Positions 50,542 through 59,799 of a stretch of 64,000 nt of DNA are shown piece by piece; position 1 is the stretch's first letter; each line of letters opens with the position of its first letter. The notes beneath the pieces are model-generated. The model was given only the letters and a program-made list of their open reading frames with translations. It made no database searches and was not told where the DNA came from. The stretch is from NCBI GenBank assembly GCA_035275405.1, contig DATEMU010000014.1, forward strand, positions 124,001 to 188,000, read 5' to 3'. The translations under genes were made by a program, and so were the position numbers. Source of the stretch: Phycisphaerae bacterium. Lineage in GTDB: Bacteria > Planctomycetota > Phycisphaerae > UBA1845 > UTPLA1.

Positions 50542-51945
50542 CTACTTCGCGGGCCCTCCCGGCGAGTCCAAACCGGCCGCCGACGTGAAGACCAGGAGCA
50601 GCGCGGCAGGAAAGAGCTGGAGAATCAGCCGGTGGCCGGAGGTCTTGAGGTGCCAGACAAGGTCGAGGGGCGTCAGAAGGTAGATGGAGAAATAGCCCGC
50701 ACTCATCAGGCCGACGACGACGAGGCAGCAGGTCAATCCTCGGCGGTCGGAGGGTTGGTGCGAGCGACCGACAAGAAGCCAGTAGATCGCCAGGAGCGGC
50801 CCGACGGATTTGCCGAATTCGAGGAGGGCCTTGCCGAAGAAGCGGGCGATCGTTGTGTAGCGGGCGGGATCGGCAAGGTAGGCGAGCATCTTTTGTGCGG
50901 AGAAGGCGGCCGCCAGGTCGTTGTCGGGGGCGAGCGTGACTTTGAAATAGATAATGATGGCGGCGATCGGCACCAGTCCCGCTATCCATGCCAGCAGCAG
51001 CCGACCGCGCGAACCGCGCGGGCCGGGCAGGATTCGGGCCAGCCACAGAGCGACGACCCAACAAAGCAGGAATAGAAGTCCTTCATTCTTCGTCCAGGCG
51101 GCGCACGCGGCGCAAAGGCCCGCCAATGCCAGGAGACCGGGCTCCTGATCGGGTCGTCGCGCGTGGAGGAATGTCAGGGCGAGCGTAGCCAGAATGAAAA
51201 ACGACAGCGGCGTATCGGCGTACTGATAGGCGCCGTGGCGCAGGTAGTAGTCGGTGCTGAGCAATACCAGTCCGGCGAGCAATCCCGTCGTCGCTCCCCG
51301 AAGTTTGGCGATGACGCCGGCGACAAGACCGGCCGTGGCAAGGGCAAAGAGGATGGCGATGGTCGCGGGCACGACGGTCGATTCGCGGCCGACGTAGGCC
51401 CAGCTTCGGGCGATCGCGCCGGGCAGGAGGAGCGGGTAGTCGGGGTGCGACCAACTGAGCCGCGGGTCAAAGGCGTCGCGCCAGTGTTCGCCGCCGCGGA
51501 AGAGGAAGCGTGCGCGCATGTTCCAGATGGCCCAGCCGTCCCATTCGCCGTGGGGAGCGGCGAGCAACATGATGATGAGGGCCGCGACGCAGACGGGGAT
51601 GCCGAGGAGGCAGGAGATTTGAACGATGCGGCGAAGGACAAGGGACGCCGCGAGCGATGGAGGCTCGTCGGCGACCATACGTGGCCCCTTCTTGCACCAC
51701 AGTACGCCAGCCGCGATGAGGTAGATTGCGGATTCGGTAATTTGGTAGGTCCCGCCAGTGTCGCCGAAGAATACTCGCCACAGGAAGTAGCTGCTCGACG
51801 CAAGCCCCAACCCCAATCCGACGGCAAGTGGCCACCGCATGGCAAGATTCGCTCGGTGATGCGAGTCCGGCGGACCAACGGCTCGGACGAGCGCATACGC
51901 CGCGAGGATCGGAGCGGCGAGCGAGATGACGAGGGCAAAGATCAT
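50542..51945 (-). CDS. Glycosyltransferase family 39-like multi-helix membrane protein
   Basis: This 467-residue protein has about eleven membrane helices. Its N-terminal loop carries DGWAIWNMRARFLFRGG and then DPRLSWSHPDYPLLLP, where GT39/PMT-type enzymes have acidic catalytic residues in the first outer loop. It probably transfers a sugar from a lipid-phosphate donor, in the envelope. The start is ATG 51945, overlapping the stop of the upstream gene by four bases. No polyprenyl-phosphate donor enzyme is visible nearby. Confidence 0.7.
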   Translation of the reverse strand: MIFALVISLAAPILAAYALVRAVGPPDSHHRANLAMRWPLAVGLGLGLASSSYFLWRVFFGDTGGTYQITESAIYLIAAGVLWCKKGPRMVADEPPSLAASLVLRRIVQISCLLGIPVCVAALIIMLLAAPHGEWDGWAIWNMRARFLFRGGEHWRDAFDPRLSWSHPDYPLLLPGAIARSWAYVGRESTVVPATIAILFALATAGLVAGVIAKLRGATTGLLAGLVLLSTDYYLRHGAYQYADTPLSFFILATLALTFLHARRPDQEPGLLALAGLCAACAAWTKNEGLLFLLCWVVALWLARILPGPRGSRGRLLLAWIAGLVPIAAIIIYFKVTLAPDNDLAAAFSAQKMLAYLADPARYTTIARFFGKALLEFGKSVGPLLAIYWLLVGRSHQPSDRRGLTCCLVVVGLMSAGYFSIYLLTPLDLVWHLKTSGHRLILQLFPAALLLVFTSAAGLDSPGGPAK

Positions 51946-52376
51946 TTCGGCGCGCGGCGAAACAGCGTCACGCCGTCGCCGAAATCCTCGATGAGTTGGA
52001 GCTTTGGATCACCCGGCGGCTTCTGCGCGGGATCCGCGAGGTTGAAGTTGCCCACGACGAGCGGTCGATCGGTCCGGCGGGTCAGGACAACGGGCGCGAG
52101 GGCGTATTGGGTAGCGAAGAAGGGATCGAGATTGTCCTGCCAACGCGTGCCGGTCGAGCCGACGTAGCCGACAGGCTCGTGCGCCGGCAGATGTGGCCGG
52201 AGCGGTTCGAACCGGCGATCGTAGCGGCTGATGGCGTCGGTCGTCGGCATCTTGCGATAGCGCTTCCGCTCCTTCACAAAGACCCGATTACTGGAGATTA
52301 ACGCGAAGGCGACGAGGAGACCGACGGCGACAAGGCGACGGATAAACCACGCACGGGCGACCGGCTGGGCATTCAT
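51942..52376 (-). CDS. Small membrane-anchored partner of the glycosyltransferase
   Basis: This 144-residue protein has one N-terminal helix (WFIRRLVAVGLLVAFALISS) and a soluble outer domain (VGYVGSTGTRWQDNLDPFFATQYALAPV in parts, LQLIEDFGDGVTLFRRAP). Similar small proteins are encoded beside planctomycete glycosyltransferases, but I cannot name the family. Its stop overlaps the glycosyltransferase ATG, which supports joint function. Confidence 0.6.
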   Translation of the reverse strand: MNAQPVARAWFIRRLVAVGLLVAFALISSNRVFVKERKRYRKMPTTDAISRYDRRFEPLRPHLPAHEPVGYVGSTGTRWQDNLDPFFATQYALAPVVLTRRTDRPLVVGNFNLADPAQKPPGDPKLQLIEDFGDGVTLFRRAPK

Positions 52377-52506
52377 GAAGGCAGACCCTCGGAAATCTGG
52401 ACGAGGCGGAGCATAACACGAGGGCAGAGGGCTGCGAACTGCGATGGGTTTCAGGGCGGGGCCTCGAACCGTGGCGGCTCATCGCGATTGCAGCTATAAA
52501 GCCGTC

Positions 52507-53757
52507 ATGGCGGCGGAAGAGGTCTATCACCATCGGACATTACCCAGCGGGATCGAATTCGCGGCCCTGGAGATTCCGGGGCGGCGGACGGCGGGCTATG
52601 AAATCCGCATCTTCGCGGGCATGGCCCATGAACCGGACGATCGGGGTGGTCTGGCGCGGGTCGTTGAGGACGCGATCACCAAGGGGACGCAGACCAAGAC
52701 CGCCCAGGAAGTGACGGACGCGTTTGACGCTTTAGGGGCGCAGGCGGGGGCCGCAGTCGGCCGCGAATCGATGCTGTTTCGCTGTAGCTGTCTGCCGGAG
52801 TACCTCGACACGGCGCTCGCCCTGCACGCGGAGATACTGCGGGCGCCGACGTTTCCCGACGAGTATTGCCGGGTGGCCGTAGACCTGGCCCGGCAGGAGC
52901 TGACGGCATTGGAGGATGATCCCGGCGACTTATCGCGGAAGATCATGGGGCCGTCGGCCTTCGGCGAGCGGCTCGGGCGGCACGAACTGGGCAGCCGCGA
53001 GTCGCTGGATCGGATTGATCGCGCGGCCATTGTTGAGTATTGGCGCAAGTATTTTTCCGCAGCGCGGATGCAGGTGGCCGTGGGCGGAGCGGTCGATGTC
53101 GATCGATTCGCCGAGCGGGTGGACCAGCTTTTTACGGGATTCGGCGATCGCGAGAACGGCCGGACCACGTTCGCGGCGGAGTTTCGTCCCGGGTTTACCC
53201 ACCATCCGAAGGAATTGGAACAGGAACACCTGCTCATGTGCTGGCCCGGCGCGGCCGTATCCGATCGCGACTATCCCGTCGAGCGACTGGCGCTGGCGAT
53301 TCTTAGCGGCGGGATGAGTTCGCGGCTGTTCGCCGAGGTGCGGGAGAAGCAGGGCCTGGTGTATTGGGTGGGGGCGTGGGACGAACATCCGCGCGGGTCC
53401 GGGCGCGTGTTCATGGGCGCGTCGACGACCCCGCCGCGGTCCGACCTGACGCTGGCGACGCTGCTCCGCGAAGTGGACCGGCTGTCGGAGGACCTGACGC
53501 AGGACGAGTTGGATCGCGCCCGCGTTGGAATCGTCGCCAAGACCCAGACGCACGGCGACATTACGCGGGCCCGTGTGGGCGAATTGGGCGGGGATTTGTT
53601 TCATTACGGTCGTCCCGTGCCGCCGGCGGAGAAGAACGCGGCGCTTCAGGCCGTGACGATCGCCGACGTGAAGCGTTATCTGGCCGAGCACCCGCGCGAT
53701 CCGTTGTGTGTATTGGCGCTCGGTCCCCGGCCGTTGGAGGTGGTCAGAACGAAATGA
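52507..53757 (+). CDS. M16 family zinc peptidase-like protein lacking the HxxEH motif
   Basis: I start at ATG 52507; the frame is open to 52444. The 416-residue protein has the M16B fold: LPSGIEFAALEIPGRRTAGYEI in the first domain, and the second-half motif GGMSSRLFAEVREKQGLVYWV near residue 262. At the place of the zinc motif HxxEH it reads LARVVED, so the metal ligands are missing. Such subunits pair with an active M16 protein, which is the next gene (ATGA overlap). The pair would form a two-subunit peptidase like mitochondrial processing peptidase. Confidence 0.85.
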   Translation: MAAEEVYHHRTLPSGIEFAALEIPGRRTAGYEIRIFAGMAHEPDDRGGLARVVEDAITKGTQTKTAQEVTDAFDALGAQAGAAVGRESMLFRCSCLPEYLDTALALHAEILRAPTFPDEYCRVAVDLARQELTALEDDPGDLSRKIMGPSAFGERLGRHELGSRESLDRIDRAAIVEYWRKYFSAARMQVAVGGAVDVDRFAERVDQLFTGFGDRENGRTTFAAEFRPGFTHHPKELEQEHLLMCWPGAAVSDRDYPVERLALAILSGGMSSRLFAEVREKQGLVYWVGAWDEHPRGSGRVFMGASTTPPRSDLTLATLLREVDRLSEDLTQDELDRARVGIVAKTQTHGDITRARVGELGGDLFHYGRPVPPAEKNAALQAVTIADVKRYLAEHPRDPLCVLALGPRPLEVVRTK

Positions 53758-55016
53758 AGCAGACGGGCGAATTTTTCGAGCACCGGCTGGACAACGGCCT
53801 TCGCGTCGTCATCGAGCGGATGCCGCACATTCACAGCGCGGCGGCGGGGTTCCTCGTGCAGACGGGGGCCCGCGACGAGATTCCGGCGCTGGCGGGCGTT
53901 TCGCACTTCGTCGAGCACATGTGCTTCAAAGGAACACCGCGGCGGACGTGGCGCGAGATCACCGTCGACTTTGACAACATGGGGAGTACTTATAACGCGT
54001 ACACCTCGAAGGAGCGGACTGTCTATTTCGGGTGGGTGCGCGTGGACGACCTGGAGCGGCAGATTGAGCTGCTCGCCGACATGATGGGCTCGATGATGCC
54101 GCCGGAAGAATTCGAGATGGAAAAGAAGGTGATCCTCGAAGAGATCGCCATGTCCGCCGATCAGATCGATCACTGCGTCTATGACCTGCTGCATGAGGAC
54201 GTCTATGCCGGGCATCCGCTGGCGTGGCCGGTCCTGGGGACGACCGAATCGATCACGGCGCTGACGCGCGACCAGCTTCACGGTTACTTTGAAGATCGCT
54301 ATCACCCGGCCAACATGGTCTTGATCATTGCCGGTAATGTCGATCCGGCACAGGCCATTGGATACGCCGACAAGATCTGCGGACGATGGGTCGGTCGATC
54401 ACCGCGACCGGCCCGAGTCGCGCCACCGCGTTTGCGCCCGATGACGACGGCGCGGCGCAACGAGCGCTTCGGTCAGCAGGCCATCGCGCTCTCGTTCGAC
54501 GCACCGTCCGCGGTGCATCCCGATCGCGAGGCGGCGGACGTCTTCGCTTCGATCCTCGGCGGTCATAATTCGCGATTCTATTGGAACATCATCCAGGCGG
54601 GCGTCGCGCCGCAGGTTTCGGCGGGGCGGCTGGATTATTGCGATGCGGCGATGATGGTGGTGTTCGGGTTCTGCGAACCGCCGCGGACTGAGGAAGTCCT
54701 CGACGCCATGCGCCGCGAGATCGACAAGATTACGAAAGAGGGCGTGACGCCGGACGAGGTGCAGCGGGTCAAGAACCGTTCGCGCACCGGCCTGACGACC
54801 GAGGCCGAGGCGCCTTACTACCGGCTCATGCAGCTCGTCAATGACATTGACGATTTCGGGCGGCCGCGCGACGTCGGCGAACGACTCGCGGCGGTCGAGG
54901 CGGTGACGCCGGAGTCGATTGCAAAGTACCTGCGGGACTGGCCGATGACCGGCAAAGGCTGCCTGACGAGCCTGGGGCCTCGCGACTGGCCCGGGGAAAG
55001 CGGTTCTCCAAGCTGA
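53754..55016 (+). CDS. M16 family zinc peptidase, catalytic subunit
   Basis: ATG 53754 overlaps the previous TGA. The 420 residues carry the inverted zinc motif HFVEHMCFKG (H-x-x-E-H) at about residue 50, followed by NAYTSKERTVYFG and the third ligand in LEEIAMSADQ. These are the complete metal and catalytic residues of M16 peptidases. The C-terminal domain (GGHNSRFYWNIIQAGVAPQV) has a modified version of the usual R/Y motif. It probably degrades peptides together with the upstream non-catalytic subunit. No signal peptide is visible. Confidence 0.88.
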   Translation: MKQTGEFFEHRLDNGLRVVIERMPHIHSAAAGFLVQTGARDEIPALAGVSHFVEHMCFKGTPRRTWREITVDFDNMGSTYNAYTSKERTVYFGWVRVDDLERQIELLADMMGSMMPPEEFEMEKKVILEEIAMSADQIDHCVYDLLHEDVYAGHPLAWPVLGTTESITALTRDQLHGYFEDRYHPANMVLIIAGNVDPAQAIGYADKICGRWVGRSPRPARVAPPRLRPMTTARRNERFGQQAIALSFDAPSAVHPDREAADVFASILGGHNSRFYWNIIQAGVAPQVSAGRLDYCDAAMMVVFGFCEPPRTEEVLDAMRREIDKITKEGVTPDEVQRVKNRSRTGLTTEAEAPYYRLMQLVNDIDDFGRPRDVGERLAAVEAVTPESIAKYLRDWPMTGKGCLTSLGPRDWPGESGSPS

Positions 55017-55082
55017 AAACGGCGGAGCACCGCCCATAATCGCGGCATTTGGCCATCGGGAGGGTTTGCCGGGATACCGATA

Positions 55083-55112
55083 TTGAAATTGTTTTTAACG
55101 GAGTCCGTATAC
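55083..55112 (+). promoter_or_regulatory. Possible promoter ahead of the membrane-protein gene
   Basis: TTGAAA (55083-55088), an 18-base spacer and GTATAC (55107-55112) fit a sigma-70-like promoter in a locally AT-rich gap. The next gene starts at 55165. Confidence 0.4.
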
Positions 55113-55164
55113 CCTTTATACCGGTGGCCAAGGGCGGCGCGGCGGGGAGTCATTAAGGCGACAA

Positions 55165-56934
55165 ATGTCCGACTTACCAGCGAAGAACTTCAGCCCGCCG
55201 ATCCTGCGGGTCGCCGATTTGCCTTCGGAGTCGAAGGTACCGGCCTATGCGCCGCGTCCATCCGACTCGCTGTCGCAGAGCGGGCGCGGCGCCGAGGTGC
55301 GCACGCGTCCCTCGCTCATCGTCGTCCCTCCACAGCCTTTCACGTTTAGAAAGATCGTCGGGTTTTTCATCCTCTCCATCGGCGTCATCCTTGCCGCCAT
55401 GCCCTATGAGACGTGGATTCGATTGGTCGGTGCGCTCCCGGCGACGTACACGACCGAGATGTATCGTTGGATTGCCGCGGGGGTCTTCGCCGCGGCCGGG
55501 TTGCTGTTCATCCCCTCGCGGGCGGTCTCCGTCGTGGCGATGTCGGCGCTGTTTGCCGTGACGGCGTACGCGGCGGATCGCCTGCTTCATCATCGGGCAT
55601 CGGGGTGGCTGACGGCTCATTTCGGAGCGGGCTTCGCGCGCTATATCCTGGCCATTGGGGCGCTCCTGTTCGGATATTGGATTCAGGCATGGTCCAGAAC
55701 ACGGATCAGCGCGCGCGGAGTGCTGGGGTTGGGGCTGACGCTGCTGGCGGCGTTTGGAACCATCTATGGCTGGTATGACTGGTCGCCGGTCGCCGAGCGG
55801 CTCGGGCCGGGCGTGATGAAAGTACTCAAGGAATGGGGCCGCGAGTGTACGTGGGCGACGGTGCTGGTGCTGACGGCGCTGGGCGTGTCGTCGTCGCGGA
55901 CGCGGCCGATCCACTTTCTCATTGCGCTTCTTCTGGGGGCCCTGGCTTACTATTGCGTCCGCGAGGGCTACTCGCAGGTCCACAACTATCCGCAGCTCTC
56001 CACCACGGGCAAGATGATATCGGTCGAGTCTCTGAGCTATTCGAACGTCGATCTCTGGCGGTGGATCGTCGCCGCCGAGTTGACATTGCTGGCCATGATC
56101 CTGCTGCACCTGGCGGCCGGCGTCGGCGGGTTGTCGATGGCGATGGCCCTGAGCTGGATGATCTCGGGGATGGCGATCTATCATTCGCTGGGCAGCATGT
56201 CGCTCGTCCGCTCGATCAGTGATGCCGCATCGGGCGCGGGGCAGAGTCGCGTCGACCCGCTGGCGAATATGGGTATCCCGGTGGACCCGACCTCGCCGCG
56301 AGTCGCCAATCCTGGTCTCAAGACCGGGCGATGGCCGGTGCCGGCGGCGCCGCTCACAACGGTCGAACCGCGTGGTTTCAGAATGGACGCCTCTGTTCGG
56401 CAGGCGTTGATCCGCGAAGTGGCGCCGATGGCGCTGATGTTCCTGACGGCCGTTCTCGCGGGCATTCTGGCCGTGGCGGGTTTCAATCTCCTGTCGGATC
56501 ACGGGGCTTTTCGAAGCCTCGTCAATTCGGCGCTGTGGTTTGGGTTCGGAATCGGCTTGACGGCGCTCGTGTGGGTGTGGCCGCGTGACGCGGATCGCTC
56601 GTGGGAGGCGTGGCTGGCCTCCTGGCGGATGTCCCGGTATCACGCGCATACGATCTGGCTGATATTCGTCGGCACCATGGCGCTGGTGTCGATGTTTTCC
56701 ATGACGCGTGAGCGCCGCGCCTCAAGCTGGGTCCATCTGGGCGCCGCCGCGGCCTTCGTGGGAACGCTCGCGAGCCTGGCCACTTTGCAGATCCTCATTT
56801 CCTTTGGCGGTTTCGCTCGGTTGCCGGCGTGGGTCTATATCGTCGTCGCCATCGGTCAGTCGTCGATGGGTTGGATCCTGATGACGAATCTTTCCTTCGC
56901 GAAGCTGGGTTCGCCAAAAAGGGCTGTCGCTTGA
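55165..56934 (+). CDS. Large hypothetical membrane protein
   Basis: This 589-residue protein has a soluble, Pro-rich N-terminus to residue 60 and then about twelve membrane helices (KIVGFFILSIGVILAAM, WIAAGVFAAAGLLFI, VVAMSALFAVTAYA, LALGALAYYC-like stretches). A loop near residues 365-415 is rich in Pro and Gly. I know no function for it. Its TGA overlaps the TTG start of the lipoprotein hydrolase gene downstream, which suggests translational coupling. Confidence 0.65.
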   Translation: MSDLPAKNFSPPILRVADLPSESKVPAYAPRPSDSLSQSGRGAEVRTRPSLIVVPPQPFTFRKIVGFFILSIGVILAAMPYETWIRLVGALPATYTTEMYRWIAAGVFAAAGLLFIPSRAVSVVAMSALFAVTAYAADRLLHHRASGWLTAHFGAGFARYILAIGALLFGYWIQAWSRTRISARGVLGLGLTLLAAFGTIYGWYDWSPVAERLGPGVMKVLKEWGRECTWATVLVLTALGVSSSRTRPIHFLIALLLGALAYYCVREGYSQVHNYPQLSTTGKMISVESLSYSNVDLWRWIVAAELTLLAMILLHLAAGVGGLSMAMALSWMISGMAIYHSLGSMSLVRSISDAASGAGQSRVDPLANMGIPVDPTSPRVANPGLKTGRWPVPAAPLTTVEPRGFRMDASVRQALIREVAPMALMFLTAVLAGILAVAGFNLLSDHGAFRSLVNSALWFGFGIGLTALVWVWPRDADRSWEAWLASWRMSRYHAHTIWLIFVGTMALVSMFSMTRERRASSWVHLGAAAAFVGTLASLATLQILISFGGFARLPAWVYIVVAIGQSSMGWILMTNLSFAKLGSPKRAVA

Positions 56935-57761
56935 AAAGAAATAATCGATCGCGAACCGCAACCCGCGCAACCAGAACTCGCGGCGTTCCTGGTTTCGCGC
57001 TTCGCGCTTCGGTCTTCATCCTTTTCTCGTTTGTCGCTTCGGGATGCAGCGTCGCGGATTTGAATACCTCGGAGCGGGCTTCCCGGGGGCTCGTGCTGGT
57101 CCTGCCGGGCATCGAGGGGCCCAGCGGGTGGAATTACAACTTGGCGCGCGGTTTGGCGGACGGCGGGGTAAAGGCCTCGATTGAGATATTTGACTGGGGC
57201 ACGACCATCCCCGGCGGAATGCTGATCAACATCGCCGACCTTGAGCGCAACCAGCAGATGGCCGAGGCGCTGCGCGATCGCGTCGTGTCGTACAAGCGGG
57301 CGCATCCGGGCCGGCCCGTTCACATCATCGGCCATTCGGGAGGCGGGGGCATCGCCGTCCTCGCTGCGGAAAAACTACCCGACAATGTGCGCGTCACCAG
57401 CCTCGTCCTTCTCGCGGCGGCACTGAGCCCGGACTATGACCTTGGCCCCGCGTTGAAACACACGCAAAACGGCATCTTCAACTACTACTCGACCTACGAT
57501 CGCTTTTTCCTCGACGCCGGTACCCGCGTGGCCGGAACGATTGACCGAAGCCATACCAGTGCGGCAGGGAGCGTAGGGTTCCGTCGGCCCCCAGGGAGCG
57601 ATCCCGAGCTTTACGACAAACTCCATCAAATTGAGTGGGATAAAAATATGTCCTGGTCTGGTCATTGGGGCGACCATTTCGGATGGACGAATCCTGGGTT
57701 TGTGCGCCGATACCTGGCACCCTTGATTCACGAACTTGGACAAGGGGATAGTTATCCTTGA
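56931..57761 (+). CDS. Lipoprotein with alpha/beta-hydrolase fold
   Basis: TTG 56931 overlaps the previous stop (TTGA) and gives a signal sequence (FALRASVFILFSFVASGC) with the lipobox ASGC. The 276 residues fit an alpha/beta hydrolase: LVLVLPGIEGPSGWNYNLARG at the start, the elbow IIGHSGGGGIAVLAA with the Ser, and a C-terminal His in GHWGDHFGW. The acid is not certain. It would be attached to a membrane and act on an ester substrate; the substrate is unknown. Confidence 0.72.
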   Translation: MKRNNRSRTATRATRTRGVPGFALRASVFILFSFVASGCSVADLNTSERASRGLVLVLPGIEGPSGWNYNLARGLADGGVKASIEIFDWGTTIPGGMLINIADLERNQQMAEALRDRVVSYKRAHPGRPVHIIGHSGGGGIAVLAAEKLPDNVRVTSLVLLAAALSPDYDLGPALKHTQNGIFNYYSTYDRFFLDAGTRVAGTIDRSHTSAAGSVGFRRPPGSDPELYDKLHQIEWDKNMSWSGHWGDHFGWTNPGFVRRYLAPLIHELGQGDSYP

Positions 57762-57777
57762 TTCGCGACCGTAATGG

Positions 57778-57801
57778 GCGCTTTTTAGGCAAGAAGCGCC
57801 A
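57778..57801 (+). terminator. Strong hairpin after the lipoprotein hydrolase gene
   Basis: GGCGCTTTTT (57778-57787) pairs over ten positions (one G-U) with AAGAAGCGCC (57792-57801) across the loop AGGC, 17 bases after the stop. There is no T-run after it. Termination or mRNA end protection is the likely role. Confidence 0.5.
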
Positions 57802-58014
57802 ATTAGGGGGTCGGAAATCATGAAATTCCATCGGGGGGATTCCAATTGACCCTCAAAGGTCGATACACTAGTCACTATGGGCTAATGGCGGAAAAGTAAG
57901 CTATCGACGGGGTGTAAATAGCGTGCTAAAATGATTTAGCGGCCCACTAAATCAACCCTCGCCGATGTTAACCGATTAGGCAGCCGTTGGTCTGATACTA
58001 TTAAGTGTGGCGAG

Positions 58015-59721
58015 ATGCAAACCGCCGTTGAGACAACGCGCATTCTTCTCTTGGCCCGGCCCGGATCGGTGGGGGACCAGATCGTCCAGCGGCTAGGGAG
58101 CGACGCTCAAATTCGCAGCGTCAGCTCCTTTGACGAGGCCTTGATCGCCCTTCGCGAAGACACGTACGACGTCGTTATCAGCGATCAAAGCGACTTCATT
58201 GCCCTCGAACGGGCGGCCGTCAACCAACAATCTGCGGTCATCCTTGAAAACATTGGGCAGGGGGTTTGCATCGTCGGTCTGGACGGCCGGCTGATCTGGG
58301 CCAATCCGAAGATGCGGAGCTACCCGGAAGACCTGATTAAGCAGGTCTGCGAGGTGTGTCGGCGTTCGTTTGGGGCGGACGCGGAGCCGGGCGGAGATCC
58401 GTCGCGTCGCGATTCTGATCGGGCGTCGATGCATCGGGCACGGCGCGTGAGCCTGACGGCGGGCCGGGACAATTATTTCGAAGTGACGATCACGCCGGTC
58501 ATGAGCCACGAGGAACAGGTTCGCCAGGTGGCGGCGGTCGTATGGGATGTCACCAACAGCCGGCGGCTGCAGAAGAAACTGGATGCGATCGACCTGGCGG
58601 GTCGGGAGCTGGTGCGGCTCGACGCCGAGAAGATGGCGGGCATGAACGTCGAGGAGCGGATTCAGCTCCTGGAGCAGAAGATGCTCCGGTACATGCACGA
58701 TCTTCTGCACTTTGACGACTTCGCGGTCCTGCTGATCGACAAGAAGACCAACCGGATGGAATTCGTCCTGCAGCACGGGATGACGCCGAAGGTGCAGGAT
58801 TACGACATTTTCGCGTCGACGGAGAGCACCTGCATCAGCGGGTACGTGGCGGCGACGGGGCGCAGTTACATCTGCCACGACACGTCCAAGGATCCGCGGT
58901 ACTTGCAGGGTCTGGAGTCGGCCCGCAGCTCGCTCACGGTGCCGATTCGCCTGGATCACGAGGTGATCGGCGTCTTCAACATTGAGTCGGCTCAACTGGC
59001 CGCGTTCAATGAAGACGACCGGCAGTACGCGGAGATTCTGGCACGCTACGTCGCCATCGCGCTGAACATTCTGGATCTGTTGATCGTCGAGCGGCGGGAG
59101 GCCACCGGTTGCCTGGCGGACGACGTGATCGCGGAGATCTCCGGCCCGCTGAACGACATCATGACGGAAGCGAGCGGCCTGTGCGAGGAGTACATCGGCA
59201 ACGACGATCTTCGTCATCGCCTCAACGCCATCTGCGATCACGTGACGGAGATCAAGCAGAAGGTCAAGGACGTGACGACGCCCAAGGGGGGCATCCTCGG
59301 CCGGGGCGAAAGCGGCGTGACGAGCGATCCCATTCTGGGCGGCAAGCGCGTCCTGGTCGCTGACGACGAGCAGACCATCCGCGAGACGATCGCCGGGGTC
59401 CTGCGCAAGGCGGGCTGCTCCGTGGAAGTGGTCGCCGACGGGGCCGAAGCCATCGCGCGATTGGACAGCGGAAGTTACGACCTGCTCGTCGCCGACATTC
59501 GCATGCCGATGAAAAACGGCTACGAGGTTTTCGCTCACGCCCGCGATCGTCAACCCGACATTGCGGTCATTCTGATGACCGGGTTCGGGTACGATCCCAA
59601 CCACTCGATCGTGCGGGCCCGAAAAGAGGGGTTGAACGCGGTGCTGTTCAAGCCGTTCAAAGTCGACCAACTTCTTGGGGAGGTCCGATCCGCCTTCCAA
59701 CCCGCCGAGACAAGGGAATAG
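58015..59721 (+). CDS. PAS-GAF signalling protein with C-terminal receiver domain
   Basis: The start is ATG 58015. The 568 residues hold a degenerate receiver at 8-65 (RILLLARPGSVGDQIVQRLG, TYDVVISDQ), a PAS domain at about 72-190 (ILENIGQGVCIVGLDGRLIWAN), and a GAF domain at about 210-360 (HFDDFAVLLIDKKTNRMEFVL, SSLTVPIRLDHEVIGVFNIE). A helical linker follows (EISGPLNDIMTEASGLCEEY), resembling a histidine-kinase dimerisation helix without the His. The last 125 residues are a complete receiver: VLVADDEQT, phospho-acceptor Asp near 493 in VADIRMPMKNGYE, and FKPFKVDQL. It probably receives phosphate from another kinase. No ATPase domain is present. Confidence 0.8.
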   Translation: MQTAVETTRILLLARPGSVGDQIVQRLGSDAQIRSVSSFDEALIALREDTYDVVISDQSDFIALERAAVNQQSAVILENIGQGVCIVGLDGRLIWANPKMRSYPEDLIKQVCEVCRRSFGADAEPGGDPSRRDSDRASMHRARRVSLTAGRDNYFEVTITPVMSHEEQVRQVAAVVWDVTNSRRLQKKLDAIDLAGRELVRLDAEKMAGMNVEERIQLLEQKMLRYMHDLLHFDDFAVLLIDKKTNRMEFVLQHGMTPKVQDYDIFASTESTCISGYVAATGRSYICHDTSKDPRYLQGLESARSSLTVPIRLDHEVIGVFNIESAQLAAFNEDDRQYAEILARYVAIALNILDLLIVERREATGCLADDVIAEISGPLNDIMTEASGLCEEYIGNDDLRHRLNAICDHVTEIKQKVKDVTTPKGGILGRGESGVTSDPILGGKRVLVADDEQTIRETIAGVLRKAGCSVEVVADGAEAIARLDSGSYDLLVADIRMPMKNGYEVFAHARDRQPDIAVILMTGFGYDPNHSIVRARKEGLNAVLFKPFKVDQLLGEVRSAFQPAETRE

Positions 59722-59799
59722 GTCGTTTCGACTGATCGGCCGTGTTGGTCGCGGTTCTGCGACTTGGCCCCCCGGCCCCTTTGCCCTTTTAATGTCCCC

